Origin: Pedobacter sp. ISL-64
Lineage (GTDB): Bacteria; Bacteroidota; Bacteroidia; Sphingobacteriales; Sphingobacteriaceae
Assembly (NCBI RefSeq): GCF_018613605.1
Contig: NZ_JAGGPU010000001.1
Location: 372,001-436,000, forward strand
Direction: 5' to 3'
DNA: 64,000 bases
Positions within the stretch are counted from its first letter, which is position 1; each line of letters opens with the position of its first letter. The position numbers and the translations under genes were made by a program. The notes under the pieces are model-generated. The model saw only the letters and a program-made list of their open reading frames with translations. It was not told the DNA's origin and ran no database searches. Shown one piece after another: positions 15,552 through 25,143 of this stretch.

Positions 15552-17453
15552 ATGACAATAGAACAATTGATTTGGTTGGTTCCGTTACTTCCTTTTTTAG
15601 GGTTTGTAATTAATGGACTAGGCAGAAACTCTTTATCTAAAGGACTTGTTGGTATCATCGGAAGCGGGGTAATCTTAGCCTCCTTTATCATCAGCGTAGT
15701 TATTTTCTTTAGTTTACAAGGCGACACACAAAAATCTCACGAAGTATTTTTATTCGATTGGATCAGCGCAGGTGCATTACACATTCCATTATCTTTCCTG
15801 GTTGATCCTTTAAGTTCGATCATGCTTTTGATCATCACTGGAATTGGTTTCCTGATCCATTTATATTCTACCAGCTATATGCACAATGATGCAGGATTCG
15901 GTAAGTTTTTTGCTTATCTGAACCTGTTTGTATTCTTCATGCTTTTATTGGTATTGGGATCAAACTACATCGTTATGTTTATCGGTTGGGAAGGCGTAGG
16001 TTTATGCTCTTACCTGTTAATCGGTTTCTGGTATACAAACAGTGCTTATGCCTCAGCAGCTAAAAAAGCTTTCGTAATGAACCGTATTGGCGACTTAGGC
16101 TTTTTGTTAGGCGTATTCTTAATCTTCACCACTTTCGGTAGTGTAGAATTTGCTAAAGTTTTCCCTCAGGCAGCGAACATGTTACCTGGTAATGATACGC
16201 TGGTTCTAATTACGATCTTGTTGTTTATTGGTGCCTGCGGTAAATCGGCACAATTGCCATTGTTTACCTGGTTACCTGATGCGATGGCCGGACCAACACC
16301 AGTTTCGGCTTTGATCCATGCAGCAACGATGGTAACCGCTGGTATTTACATGATTGCCCGCTCAAGCGTATTGTTCGATCTTGCTCCGCTTACCCAACAC
16401 ATTATTGCTATTGTTGGAGCGGCTACAGCTTTAGTTGCTGCAATTATTGCTTTAACACAGACTGATATTAAAAAAGTACTGGCTTATTCAACCGTATCGC
16501 AGCTGGGCTATATGTTTCTAGGTTTAGGTGTTGGTGCTTATACAGGTTCGTTTTTCCACGTATTAACCCACGCATTCTTTAAAGCACTATTATTCTTGGG
16601 CGCAGGTTCGGTTATTCATGCCATGCACCATGAGCAGGATATGCGCCATATGGGTGGATTGAGAAAGAAACTTCCGGTTACTTTTTTAACCATGATGATT
16701 GGTACCATTGCCATTGCAGGTTTACCACCGTTCTCTGGTTTCTTCTCAAAAGACGAAATTTTAGCGCACGCTTTCCAAGATAGTCCGGTTCTTTGGGGAA
16801 TCGGTGTATTAACGGCATTCCTAACTGCATTTTATATGTTCAGGATGATGTTCCTTACTTTCTCCGGAAAATACCGTGGAACACACCATGCAGAAAGCCA
16901 TGTGCACGAATCGCCAACAGCGATGACATTGCCATTAATCATATTGGCTATTCTTGCTGCAATTGGTGGAGTAATCAACTGGCCACATATTTTTGGTGGA
17001 AACGAATGGTTAGCACATTGGTTAGCAGGTGCAGGTGTCGCTCAGCACGAACTGGATTTAAGTCATTCAACAGAAATAGGTTTAATGGCAATATCGGTAA
17101 CAGCCGCTGTAGCCGCTTTATTTTATGCTCATAGCAGATATGTAAGGGGAGCCCGCGTTCCTGTTGCTGATGAATCACCACGCTCTGTATTGGCAAAACT
17201 ATCGTACAATAAGTTCTATTTGGATGAGATTTACGATTTCTTGATCACTAAACCTTTAGATGCACTTTCGAAATTCTTTTACAGAATTATCGATAACAAG
17301 TTGATCGATGGAATTGTAAACGGATTGGGATGGAGTACAAACGAAGCCAGTAAGGGCATCCGTTTGTTGCAAAGTGGAAACGTAGGTTTCTATATATTTA
17401 TGATGGTATTCGGTATCGTCGCATTGTTATTATATACATTTTTATACATATAA
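15552..17453 (+). CDS. nuoL: NADH-quinone oxidoreductase subunit L
   Basis: A 633-residue proton-pumping antiporter-like subunit. GWEGVGLCSYLLIGFWY carries the key Glu, GACGKSAQLPLFTWLPDAMAGPTPVSALIHAATMVTAG (here cited by its parts GKSAQLPLFTWLPDAM and ALIHAATMVTAGIY) holds the conserved Lys and His residues, and the long C-terminal lateral helix follows at about 540-610. It lies 13 bases after nuoK and 20 before nuoM. Confidence 0.97.
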   Translation: MTIEQLIWLVPLLPFLGFVINGLGRNSLSKGLVGIIGSGVILASFIISVVIFFSLQGDTQKSHEVFLFDWISAGALHIPLSFLVDPLSSIMLLIITGIGFLIHLYSTSYMHNDAGFGKFFAYLNLFVFFMLLLVLGSNYIVMFIGWEGVGLCSYLLIGFWYTNSAYASAAKKAFVMNRIGDLGFLLGVFLIFTTFGSVEFAKVFPQAANMLPGNDTLVLITILLFIGACGKSAQLPLFTWLPDAMAGPTPVSALIHAATMVTAGIYMIARSSVLFDLAPLTQHIIAIVGAATALVAAIIALTQTDIKKVLAYSTVSQLGYMFLGLGVGAYTGSFFHVLTHAFFKALLFLGAGSVIHAMHHEQDMRHMGGLRKKLPVTFLTMMIGTIAIAGLPPFSGFFSKDEILAHAFQDSPVLWGIGVLTAFLTAFYMFRMMFLTFSGKYRGTHHAESHVHESPTAMTLPLIILAILAAIGGVINWPHIFGGNEWLAHWLAGAGVAQHELDLSHSTEIGLMAISVTAAVAALFYAHSRYVRGARVPVADESPRSVLAKLSYNKFYLDEIYDFLITKPLDALSKFFYRIIDNKLIDGIVNGLGWSTNEASKGIRLLQSGNVGFYIFMMVFGIVALLLYTFLYI

Positions 17454-17473
17454 AAAGGGTTCAAAATTAAATA

Positions 17474-18937
17474 ATGGAACAACTTTTACTACTTATATTT
17501 CTTCCGCTTGCAGGTGCAATTATCACGGCATTTGCGGGTAAGTCGGCTAAAATAGTTTCGACCGTATTTGCGGTTGTTTCTTTGGGCCTGGCTTTGGTTA
17601 TCGCCTGCAATTTCATTCCAAATGCAAGTACCCAATTTGAGGTTAATTTGCCATGGATTGCAGACCTGGGCATCAATTTCCACGCAGGTATTGATGGTAT
17701 TAGCATGCTTGTAGTATTGCTAACCAATTTATTGGTGCCGATTATCATTTTATCAAGCTACAACCACGAGTATAAAAATCCGGCTGCATTTTATGCCTTA
17801 ATTTTATTTATGCAATGTGGCCTGTTATTGGTATTTACATCGTTAGATGCTTTCTTGTTCTATATCGGATGGGAAGCAGCATTAATTCCAATCTACTTTA
17901 TCTGCGCCATCTGGGGAGGAAAAGACCGCATCCGTATCAACATGAAATTTTTCGTGTATACTATTGCAGGTTCGTTATTTATGTTGATGGGGATTATTTA
18001 CCTGTATCTTCAAAACCCAGCCCACAACTTCGATATCCAGGCTTTTTATGCCTTAAATTTAGATAGTGCGCAACAGGGATGGATTTTCTGGGCTTTCTTT
18101 ATTGCTTTTGCGATTAAGATGCCGATTTTTCCTTTCCACACCTGGCAGCCAGACACTTATACAGCGGCACCTACACAAGGAACGATGCTGTTGTCGGGTA
18201 TCATGTTAAAAATGGGTATCTATGGTGTAATTAGATGGTTGTTGCCAATTGTTCCGGCTGGCGTTCACGATTGGGGCCAGGTAGCTATTATTTTATCAAT
18301 CATTGGTATTGTTTATGCTTCGATAATTGCTTTTACACAAAAAGATGCAAAACGTTTAGTAGCTTATTCATCTATTGCCCACGTTGGATTAATATCAGCA
18401 GGGATCTTCGCTTTCAACCAGCAAGGTATGCAAGGTGCAATGGTACAGATGTTAAGTCATGGTATTAATGTAGTCGGTTTATTCTTCGTTTTAGATATTA
18501 TATTTTCTCGGGTAAAAACAAATAAAATTGAAGAGTTGGGAGGAATCGCCAAAGTAGCACCTCAGTTAGCCCTTACTTTTCTGATCATTGTTTTAGGAAC
18601 AGTAGCCTTACCTGGAACAAATGGATTTATTGGTGAGTTCTTATTGCTAATGGGCGTTTATAATTACGGCATTTGGGCTGCAGCTATTGCAGGATTAACC
18701 ATTATCTTCGGTGCAGTTTACATGTTACGCATGTACCAGAATGTAATGCTGGGCGAAACCAATAGTTTAACCATCACTTTCAAGGATATTAAAGGAACTG
18801 AAAAATTGGTTCTTTATACCATATGTGCATTAATTATAGTTTTGGGTGTTTATCCGAAACCAATTTTGCACTTAACAGAGGCATCTGTACAACATTTATT
18901 AGAACAGGTAAATCAAAAATTAAACACAGTAAATTAA
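17474..18937 (+). CDS. nuoM: NADH-quinone oxidoreductase subunit M
   Basis: A 487-residue antiporter-like proton-pumping subunit. GIDGISMLVVLLTNLLVP, IGWEAALIPIYFICAIWGG with the key Glu, and AFAIKMPIFPFHTWQPDTY with the conserved Lys mark it as NuoM. About 14 helices are expected. It ends 3 bases before nuoN. Confidence 0.97.
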   Translation: MEQLLLLIFLPLAGAIITAFAGKSAKIVSTVFAVVSLGLALVIACNFIPNASTQFEVNLPWIADLGINFHAGIDGISMLVVLLTNLLVPIIILSSYNHEYKNPAAFYALILFMQCGLLLVFTSLDAFLFYIGWEAALIPIYFICAIWGGKDRIRINMKFFVYTIAGSLFMLMGIIYLYLQNPAHNFDIQAFYALNLDSAQQGWIFWAFFIAFAIKMPIFPFHTWQPDTYTAAPTQGTMLLSGIMLKMGIYGVIRWLLPIVPAGVHDWGQVAIILSIIGIVYASIIAFTQKDAKRLVAYSSIAHVGLISAGIFAFNQQGMQGAMVQMLSHGINVVGLFFVLDIIFSRVKTNKIEELGGIAKVAPQLALTFLIIVLGTVALPGTNGFIGEFLLLMGVYNYGIWAAAIAGLTIIFGAVYMLRMYQNVMLGETNSLTITFKDIKGTEKLVLYTICALIIVLGVYPKPILHLTEASVQHLLEQVNQKLNTVN

Positions 18938-18940
18938 GCA

Positions 18941-20311
18941 ATGAATATTATTATAACCATTAGTATAACAGCTTTTATAGTGCTTTATGCAGGTTTGTTT
19001 AAGGCAAATAAAGCATTACTACCACTTACCGTTGTTGGCTTACTTACTGCACTAGGATTTACTTTTTGTGCATGGAACGGCAATGCTATTCATTTCGGAA
19101 TGATGCAGACAGATAACTTCGCCCTGGCATTTTCAGGGATCTGTATTATCGGTACACTTTTAATCTTTTTATTAACACAGAACTATTTCCACGCTAAAAG
19201 CGATAATATAGCTGAATATTATACCTTAATTCTTTTCGCACTGGCGGGAATGCTCATGATGGTGTCGTATAAAAATATGGCCATGTTATTTGTAGGCTTA
19301 GAGATCATGTCGGTGAGTTTATATATCCTGGCTGGTATCCGTAAAAAGGATTTTGCCTCTAACGAAGCCTCTTTAAAGTATTTCTTGATGGGAGCTTTCT
19401 CAACAGGCTTCCTGTTATTTGGTATTACGTTAATTTATGGCGCTACAGGATCATTCGATTTAGATAAAATACAAGCTTATCTGGTAAATAGTCAGACAAT
19501 TACTCCAATATTTTATCCTGGAGTAATTTTGATGATGATTGGTTTAAGTTTTAAGATTGGTGCTGCTCCCTTCCATTTCTGGACTCCAGATGTATATGAA
19601 GGTTCGCCAACCTTAATCACTACTTTTATGAGTACAGTAGTTAAAACTGCAGGTTTTGCTGCTTTTTTAAGGTTATTTGCTGGCTCACTTGCGCCACTCC
19701 ACGATTTTTGGGTTGCACCGCTTATGGTGATTGTTTGTTTAACCTTATTTATCGGAAACGTAACTGCACTCTTCCAGAAGAACTTCAAACGCATGCTGGC
19801 TTACTCGAGTATTTCGCACGCGGGTTACCTATTGTTTTCGCTTATTGTGTTAACCAAAAACTCTGAAAACAACGTATTGGTTTATGCCGCGGCTTACACC
19901 TTCGCATCAATTATCGCTTTTGCGGTATTAATATTAGTAAAACAAAAGACGGGTAGCGATAGCTTCGAAAGTTTCAATGGTTTAGCTAAACGTAATCCAC
20001 TAATAGCATTATGTTTAACAGTAGCGATGCTTTCGTTAGCAGGTATTCCGCTAACAGCTGGTTTTATCGGGAAATATCTAATGTTCCTGAATGTAATGAC
20101 CGAATATAAAACTTTGCTTGTTGCATTTGCGATTTTAAATGCACTGGTTGGCTTCTATTATTACTTTAGGGTAATTGTAGCCATGTGGTTTAAAGACGGT
20201 GCAGAAACAGAACTTTCAACCCCGGCACAGTACAAAATTGTGTTACTGGTTTCTGTAGCCATTACATTAATTTTAGGTATTTACCCTGCAATTATTTTAA
20301 ACCTGATATAG
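18941..20311 (+). CDS. nuoN: NADH-quinone oxidoreductase subunit N
   Basis: A 456-residue antiporter-like subunit that closes the operon. GLEIMSVSLYILAGI carries the acidic residue, GLSFKIGAAPFHFWTPDVYEG the conserved Lys, and KRMLAYSSISHAGY the helix-8 motif. No convincing terminator follows; the next gene begins 47 bases later, so read-through into the DedA gene is possible. Confidence 0.96.
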   Translation: MNIIITISITAFIVLYAGLFKANKALLPLTVVGLLTALGFTFCAWNGNAIHFGMMQTDNFALAFSGICIIGTLLIFLLTQNYFHAKSDNIAEYYTLILFALAGMLMMVSYKNMAMLFVGLEIMSVSLYILAGIRKKDFASNEASLKYFLMGAFSTGFLLFGITLIYGATGSFDLDKIQAYLVNSQTITPIFYPGVILMMIGLSFKIGAAPFHFWTPDVYEGSPTLITTFMSTVVKTAGFAAFLRLFAGSLAPLHDFWVAPLMVIVCLTLFIGNVTALFQKNFKRMLAYSSISHAGYLLFSLIVLTKNSENNVLVYAAAYTFASIIAFAVLILVKQKTGSDSFESFNGLAKRNPLIALCLTVAMLSLAGIPLTAGFIGKYLMFLNVMTEYKTLLVAFAILNALVGFYYYFRVIVAMWFKDGAETELSTPAQYKIVLLVSVAITLILGIYPAIILNLI

Positions 20312-20358
20312 GTATGCTGTTGTTTAATAATTATTTGTAGTTTTACGAATAATTGAAT

Positions 20359-21018
20359 ATGCACGATTTTTGGAATAACCTGCATCAGCTACTTGATCCC
20401 GAGAAATTATTGAGGGAGGGTGGTTTCTATCTCGTCGTATTCGTTATCTATGCAGAAACGGGCCTGTTTTTTGGTTTTTTTCTTCCCGGTGATTATTTAT
20501 TGTTTTTAGCGGGAATGTTTGTAGCAACAGGCAAGCTTGATGTGAACATTGCGGTGCTCTTGGCGGGCTTGTGTTTCGCAGCCATTTCTGGAAATTTTAC
20601 CGGCTATTGGTTTGGGCGTAAAACTGGCCCCGTATTGTACACCAGAAAAGATAGTTTCTTTTTTAAGAAGAGATATTTAAAAGCTGCAGAGGATTATTAT
20701 CACAAACAAGGTGCCTTCGCATTAATTATGGGCAGGTTTGTGCCAATTGTTAGAACTTTTGCACCGATTTTTGCGGGGGTTGTAAAATTAGAGTTTAAAA
20801 AGTTTGCGTTATACAATGTTGTTGGTGGCGTACTTTGGATCTGCTCGTTAACTTTGCTCGGTTATTTTTTGGGCAGAAGGTTTGAAAAAGAAATTAACGA
20901 TTATTTATTATATATTATTATTGGCTTTATCCTTATTACAACTATACCATTATTAATTACCTTTGTAAAAAGTAAAGTAGTAAGTGGCCCTGAAGAGGAT
21001 AAAACAGATTTAAATTAG
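20359..21018 (+). CDS. DedA family membrane protein
   Basis: A 219-residue DedA/VTT-domain protein with four to six hydrophobic segments. Family motifs are [26 protein letters not shown] and the ARF/GRF region [17 protein letters not shown], with its conserved Arg residues. DedA proteins act in membrane homeostasis and lipid-carrier flipping, including undecaprenyl phosphate. ATG at 20359 is preferred to the TTG at 20353. It starts a same-strand run with ppa, CNNM and rsmE. Confidence 0.9.
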   Translation: MHDFWNNLHQLLDPEKLLREGGFYLVVFVIYAETGLFFGFFLPGDYLLFLAGMFVATGKLDVNIAVLLAGLCFAAISGNFTGYWFGRKTGPVLYTRKDSFFFKKRYLKAAEDYYHKQGAFALIMGRFVPIVRTFAPIFAGVVKLEFKKFALYNVVGGVLWICSLTLLGYFLGRRFEKEINDYLLYIIIGFILITTIPLLITFVKSKVVSGPEEDKTDLN

Positions 21019-21020
21019 AA

Positions 21021-21572
21021 ATGGCAAAAGACGATCATCACGCGTGGCATAGCGTATCTCCTGGTTCAAACCTTCCAGAGGTTGTAAACGCAATTATTGA
21101 AATTCCAAAAGGTTCGAAAGCAAAATACGAAATAGATAAGGAATCAGGTCTGATCAAGTTAGATAGGGTTCTTTTTTCATCAGTAATGTACCCTGCAAAC
21201 TATGGCTTTATTCCGCAAACCTATTGCGATGATAAAGATCCATTAGATATTTTAGTGCTTTGCTCAGTGGATGTTTATCCAATGACATTGATCGAGGCTA
21301 AAGTAGTAGGTGTAATGCATATGGTTGATAATGGTGAACAGGATGATAAAATCATTGCTGTAGCTGCTCACGATATGTCGGTAAACTATATCAACGATTT
21401 AGATGAGTTGCCTCCACACCAAATGAAAGAGATTGTTCGTTTCTTTCAGGATTATAAAGCATTAGAAGATAAAAATGTAACTATCGAACATTTACTAGGT
21501 GTTCGTTATGCGCATAAAGTAATTAAAGAAAGCATAGAACTTTATAACACAACATTTAGAGAATTAGCTTAA
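21021..21572 (+). CDS. ppa: Inorganic pyrophosphatase
   Basis: A 183-residue family I soluble pyrophosphatase that hydrolyses PPi to two phosphates and pulls biosynthetic reactions forward. Visible active-site elements are [24 protein letters not shown], seen as PANYGFIP and the metal-binding [10 protein letters not shown] (Asp residues), and later the Lys/Asp-rich IIAVAAHD. It starts 2 bases after the DedA gene and overlaps the next start by one base. Confidence 0.96.
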   Translation: MAKDDHHAWHSVSPGSNLPEVVNAIIEIPKGSKAKYEIDKESGLIKLDRVLFSSVMYPANYGFIPQTYCDDKDPLDILVLCSVDVYPMTLIEAKVVGVMHMVDNGEQDDKIIAVAAHDMSVNYINDLDELPPHQMKEIVRFFQDYKALEDKNVTIEHLLGVRYAHKVIKESIELYNTTFRELA

Positions 21573-22996
21573 TGGATTTACCCACGGTATGTTTGTTTTT
21601 AAATTTTGAGCTAAGTGCAATCCTGCCCACAAACGTAGTTTTGGTTGCTGTACAAGAACCCGATACCACTTCTGTAGGCTGGCGATTATTCTTTGCGTTA
21701 TTTTTGGTGTTACTTAACGGATTTTTTGTTGCAGCAGAGTTTGCAATTGTAAAAGTCCGGGCATCACAGATTGAAATTAAAGCAAAAACAGGCAGTCGGG
21801 TAGGCAAAATGGCCAAAGGGATTATTCATAACCTTGATGGATATTTGGCCGCCACACAGCTAGGTATAACGCTTGCATCACTTGGCTTAGGTTGGGTAGG
21901 TGAGGGCGTTATGCATACTATCTTTAAAAATCTTTTCGACAGCTTGCAATGGGGCTTTAGCGATGCTTTTATCCATTCGGCCTCAACAGTAGTCGCTTTT
22001 TCCGTGATCACTATTATGCACATTGTATTTGGTGAGTTGGCTCCGAAATCATTTGCCATCCAACGGCCAGTAGCAACAACCTTATTTGTTTCTGTTCCAT
22101 TACAGATATTTTATGTGGTATTTAGGCCATTCATTTGGACATTGAACAGCCTGGCCGCTATTATTTTAAAACCATTTGGAATTGACACCTCCGGAGGGCA
22201 CGAATCACTTCATAGTACGGAAGAACTTCAGTATTTATTAGATCAAGGTAAAGAAAGCGGCGCATTAGATAATAATGAACACGAGCTGATTAAAAATGTA
22301 TTCGATTTTAATGAGCGCGTGGTGAAGAATATCATGGTACCCAGGACCAAGATCTCGGGTATTGAGCTAACCTCTCCGAAAGAAGAAGTAATCGATACCA
22401 TTATTAAAGAAGGGTATTCACGTTTACCGGTTTACGATGAGATTATGGATAAAATCGTAGGGATTATCCATGCAAAAGATATTTTACCATTGGTTGCCGC
22501 AGGCAATCAACATTGGACGTTAAACGATATTATCAGAAAACCATATTTCGTAACAGAAACCAAGAAAATAAACGATTTGATGAGCGAACTGCAAAGTAAC
22601 CGCATACAAATCGCTATTGTATTGGACGAGTTTGGCGGAACGGCAGGTATGGTTACCTTAGAGGATATTGTTGAAGAGCTTGTTGGAGAAATCCAGGATG
22701 AATACGATGAAGAAAAGCCATTAGTAGAAAAAGTTTCTGATAATGAATTTATCGTAAATGCATTTGCAACAGTTTACGATGTAAATGAACATTTACCTCA
22801 CGATCTACCAGAGGATGAAGATTTCGATACCATTGGTGGATTGGTTTCTCACGTTTTTGAACGTATTCCTGAGGTAGGCGAAAGCAACGAATCATATGGC
22901 TACCTGTTTACTATCCTTAAAAAGACAGAAAAGAACATCGAAACCATTAAATTAGAATTGGTAATCAATAAAGGAGATATGGTTGATAATCACTAA
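21572..22996 (+). CDS. CNNM/HlyC-CorC family transporter (CBS domains)
   Basis: A 474-residue protein with an N-terminal DUF21 (CNNM) membrane domain at about 30-225, a pair of CBS domains at about 245-365 (VPRTKISGIEL, RLPVYDEIMDKIVGIIHAKD, AIVLDEFGGTAGMVTLEDI) and a C-terminal CorC_HlyC domain at about 385-465 (FDTIGGLVSHVF). This family acts in Mg2+/Na+ transport or its control; the old name hemolysin is misleading. Some Bacteroidetes members are called GldE; this one has no gliding genes immediately beside it. It overlaps the ppa stop by one base. Confidence 0.88.
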   Translation: MDLPTVCLFLNFELSAILPTNVVLVAVQEPDTTSVGWRLFFALFLVLLNGFFVAAEFAIVKVRASQIEIKAKTGSRVGKMAKGIIHNLDGYLAATQLGITLASLGLGWVGEGVMHTIFKNLFDSLQWGFSDAFIHSASTVVAFSVITIMHIVFGELAPKSFAIQRPVATTLFVSVPLQIFYVVFRPFIWTLNSLAAIILKPFGIDTSGGHESLHSTEELQYLLDQGKESGALDNNEHELIKNVFDFNERVVKNIMVPRTKISGIELTSPKEEVIDTIIKEGYSRLPVYDEIMDKIVGIIHAKDILPLVAAGNQHWTLNDIIRKPYFVTETKKINDLMSELQSNRIQIAIVLDEFGGTAGMVTLEDIVEELVGEIQDEYDEEKPLVEKVSDNEFIVNAFATVYDVNEHLPHDLPEDEDFDTIGGLVSHVFERIPEVGESNESYGYLFTILKKTEKNIETIKLELVINKGDMVDNH

Positions 22997-23004
22997 TTTC
23001 AACT

Positions 23005-23709
23005 ATGCATATTTTTTATACACCAGATATAACCCAAAATACTTACACACTTAACGAAGAAGAGAGTAAACATTGTGTTAGGGTACTTCGACTTGCCGTT
23101 GGCTCAATCGTTAATCTGGTGGATGGAAATGGTGGTTTTTACACCGCTGAAATCACTTCTGATAATCCGAAAAAAGTCTCCTTATCCATTTTAAAAGTAG
23201 AAACGGAGTTTCATAAAAGAAATCATTACCTGCATATTGCTGTTGCGCCAACTAAAAATATCGACCGAATCGAATGGTTTTTAGAAAAAGCTACAGAGTT
23301 GGGTATTGATGAAATTACACCAATTATTACCGATCGATCGGAGCGTAGGATAGTTAAAGAGGATCGGCTCAACAAAGTGATTACTTCTGCCGTAAAACAA
23401 TCGATAAAAGCCTATCATCCAAAATTAAATGATGCCATTTCTTTGGATGCTTTTTTAAAAGAATCATTCGATGGGCATAAATTAATAGCACACTGTATCG
23501 ATAACGGGGAGAAACAATATATATCCAGACTTGTAGCTCCACATCAAAAATACTTAATTCTCATTGGTCCTGAAGGAGATTTCACACCTGATGAAGTTAA
23601 TTTAGCTTTGAACAAAGGCTTTAAAGCATTAACTTTAGGTGATAACAGATTGCGCACAGAAACGGCTGCATTATCTGTTTGTTTTGAAATCAATTACCTT
23701 AACCGATAA
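23005..23709 (+). CDS. rsmE: 16S rRNA (uracil-1498-N3)-methyltransferase
   Basis: A 234-residue RsmE of the SPOUT class, which methylates U1498 of 16S rRNA using S-adenosylmethionine. A PUA-like N-terminal domain (HYxL-like start with EESKHCVRVLRL) is followed by the knotted domain. LIGPEGDFTPDEV and LGDNRLRTETAAL form the cofactor site. It starts 8 bases after the CNNM gene. Confidence 0.95.
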   Translation: MHIFYTPDITQNTYTLNEEESKHCVRVLRLAVGSIVNLVDGNGGFYTAEITSDNPKKVSLSILKVETEFHKRNHYLHIAVAPTKNIDRIEWFLEKATELGIDEITPIITDRSERRIVKEDRLNKVITSAVKQSIKAYHPKLNDAISLDAFLKESFDGHKLIAHCIDNGEKQYISRLVAPHQKYLILIGPEGDFTPDEVNLALNKGFKALTLGDNRLRTETAALSVCFEINYLNR

Positions 23710-23714
23710 TCAAT

Positions 23715-24419
23715 TTGAAGTTTTCAGTTTTCAGTTTTCAGTTTCCGAAATTTAAGTTTATTGCTGCCTGTGTAGGAGTTTTAGCTTTGTACTTTGTGCT
23801 TTCTGCTTTTAGTTCATTCCCGCCAACCTACCGCATGGCCAAACTTAAATACAATGGTGGTGGCGATTGGTATGCGGATAGGACAGCTTTACCCAATTTA
23901 ATCGCCTACTGCAATGCCAATTTGAAGACTAATTTTTATGCCGAAGAAAGTATCGTAGAAGTAGGCTCGAAAGAAATATTCAATTATCCATTTGTTTACA
24001 TGACTGGCCACGGAAACGTAGTTTTTAACGATCAGGAAATTAAAAATTTAAGGCAATACCTTACAGGTGGTGGTTTTCTTCATATTGATGATAATTATGG
24101 ATTGGATAAATTTATCCGCCCGCAGATGAAAAAAGTATTCCCGGAACTTAGTTTTGTCGAATTGCCGGCCAACCATGCATTATATAACCAAAAATTTAAG
24201 TTCCCGGGAGGCTTGCCAAAAATCCATGAGCATGATAATAAAAGGCCACAGGGATTTGCGTTGATTTATAAAGGTAGAGTTGTATGCTATTACACCTTTG
24301 AGTGCGATTTAGGGAATGGCTGGGAAGATTTTGGTACATATCCTGAAGATACACAAGAAACGAGGACTAAGGCGCTTAAAATGGGCGCAAATTTGGTTCA
24401 GTATGCTTTAACCCAATAA
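23715..24419 (+). CDS. DUF4159 secreted protein, TTG start in a heptamer repeat
   Basis: A 234-residue DUF4159 protein (KLKYNGGGDWYADRTALPNL at the start of the domain, then YMTGHGNVVFND and GGGFLHIDDNYG). The domain is related to glutamine-amidotransferase-like folds and its function is unknown. The only start that gives a signal peptide or membrane anchor is TTG at 23715; the next Met (about residue 40) would remove it. The first residues after the start are encoded by three copies of TTTTCAG, so a repeat has become part of the signal sequence. It lies in the same run as rsmE. Confidence 0.75.
   Translation: MKFSVFSFQFPKFKFIAACVGVLALYFVLSAFSSFPPTYRMAKLKYNGGGDWYADRTALPNLIAYCNANLKTNFYAEESIVEVGSKEIFNYPFVYMTGHGNVVFNDQEIKNLRQYLTGGGFLHIDDNYGLDKFIRPQMKKVFPELSFVELPANHALYNQKFKFPGGLPKIHEHDNKRPQGFALIYKGRVVCYYTFECDLGNGWEDFGTYPEDTQETRTKALKMGANLVQYALTQ
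23721..23741. repeat. Period-7 tandem repeat, TTTTCAG x3
   Basis: TTTTCAG occurs at 23721, 23728 and 23735 with exact 7-base spacing, beginning 11 bases after the rsmE stop. It is read in frame by the DUF4159 gene. Unlike the other arrays no complementary arm follows. Confidence 0.8.
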
Positions 24420-24422
24420 CAA

Positions 24423-24923
24423 ATGTATAAAGTAAAAGTAAACGATCATTTTTTATTCGAGGTTGAAAATAAGGAGTTATCTTTTTTGGTAAACGGAGAA
24501 CCTATTCAATTCGATCTGAGTTCAATTGGGAATAATATTACGCACGTTTTATACCAGAATAAATCTTTTAATACAGAGCTGGTTGAGCTGAACAAAGCAG
24601 ATAAAACCTGTAAAATAAAGGTTAACGGTAATATTTATCAGATTAGCATCGAAGATCAGTTTGATGTTTTGTTAAAACAGTTGGGGTTGGATAATTTAAC
24701 TGCTAATAAAGTTTCAGAAATTAAAGCACCGATGCCTGGTTTAGTACTAAAGGTTTTGGTTGAAGAAAACGCTGAGGTAAAGAAAGGGGATAACTTACTG
24801 GTGCTGGAAGCCATGAAAATGGAAAATATCCTAAAATCATCAACTGATGGTGTGATAAAGAAAGTTTTGATTAAGCAGGGCGATAAGGTAGAGAAGAACC
24901 AGATCTTGGTTCAATTTAAGTAG
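24423..24923 (+). CDS. Biotin carboxyl carrier domain protein
   Basis: A 166-residue protein with a C-terminal biotinyl domain at about 92-166. The biotin-accepting Lys is in LEAMKMENIL, and KAPMPGLVLKVLV begins the domain. The N-terminal half is a beta-rich region, as in carrier subunits of acyl-CoA carboxylases such as propionyl-CoA or methylmalonyl-CoA decarboxylase systems. No carboxylase subunits are in the window, so the partner is not identified. It starts 3 bases after the DUF4159 gene. Confidence 0.88.
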   Translation: MYKVKVNDHFLFEVENKELSFLVNGEPIQFDLSSIGNNITHVLYQNKSFNTELVELNKADKTCKIKVNGNIYQISIEDQFDVLLKQLGLDNLTANKVSEIKAPMPGLVLKVLVEENAEVKKGDNLLVLEAMKMENILKSSTDGVIKKVLIKQGDKVEKNQILVQFK

Positions 24924-24956
24924 TTTTATTTCTCGCTACCTAAGTTATCTAAATAG

Positions 24957-25050
24957 GCGTCATTTCGAGCGGAGTGCAACGCAGTCGAGAATCTGGCTAG
25001 ATAGATCTCTCTCCCGAACGTTCGGGACTACGCTCCAGTCGAGATGACGA
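24957..25050. repeat. GTCATTTCGAG-type inverted repeat
   Basis: CGTCATTTCGA near 24958 pairs with TCGAGATGACG near 25039, with a second related pair around GGAGTG and CGCTCC. Inside the right half is a perfect 14-base palindrome, CCCGAACGTTCGGG at 25013-25026. It lies 33 bases after the biotin-carrier stop and belongs to the window-wide GTCAT...ATGAC family. Confidence 0.7.
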
Positions 25051-25101
25051 TTTTTCTTTGAATCCGTCAAACTTAAATTATCTAACAAAATATAAAACCA
25101 C

Positions 25102-25143
25102 AAAAAAAAAGTCCCGATTTAATGTCGGGACTTTTCTTTTTTA
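25102..25143. terminator. Bidirectional terminator between convergent genes
   Basis: GTCCCGA at 25111-25117 and TCGGGAC at 25125-25131 form a perfect stem flanked by nine As on the left and a T-rich run on the right. It can end both the rightward operon (stop 24923) and gldJ, whose stop codon is at 25141 on the minus strand. Confidence 0.85.
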
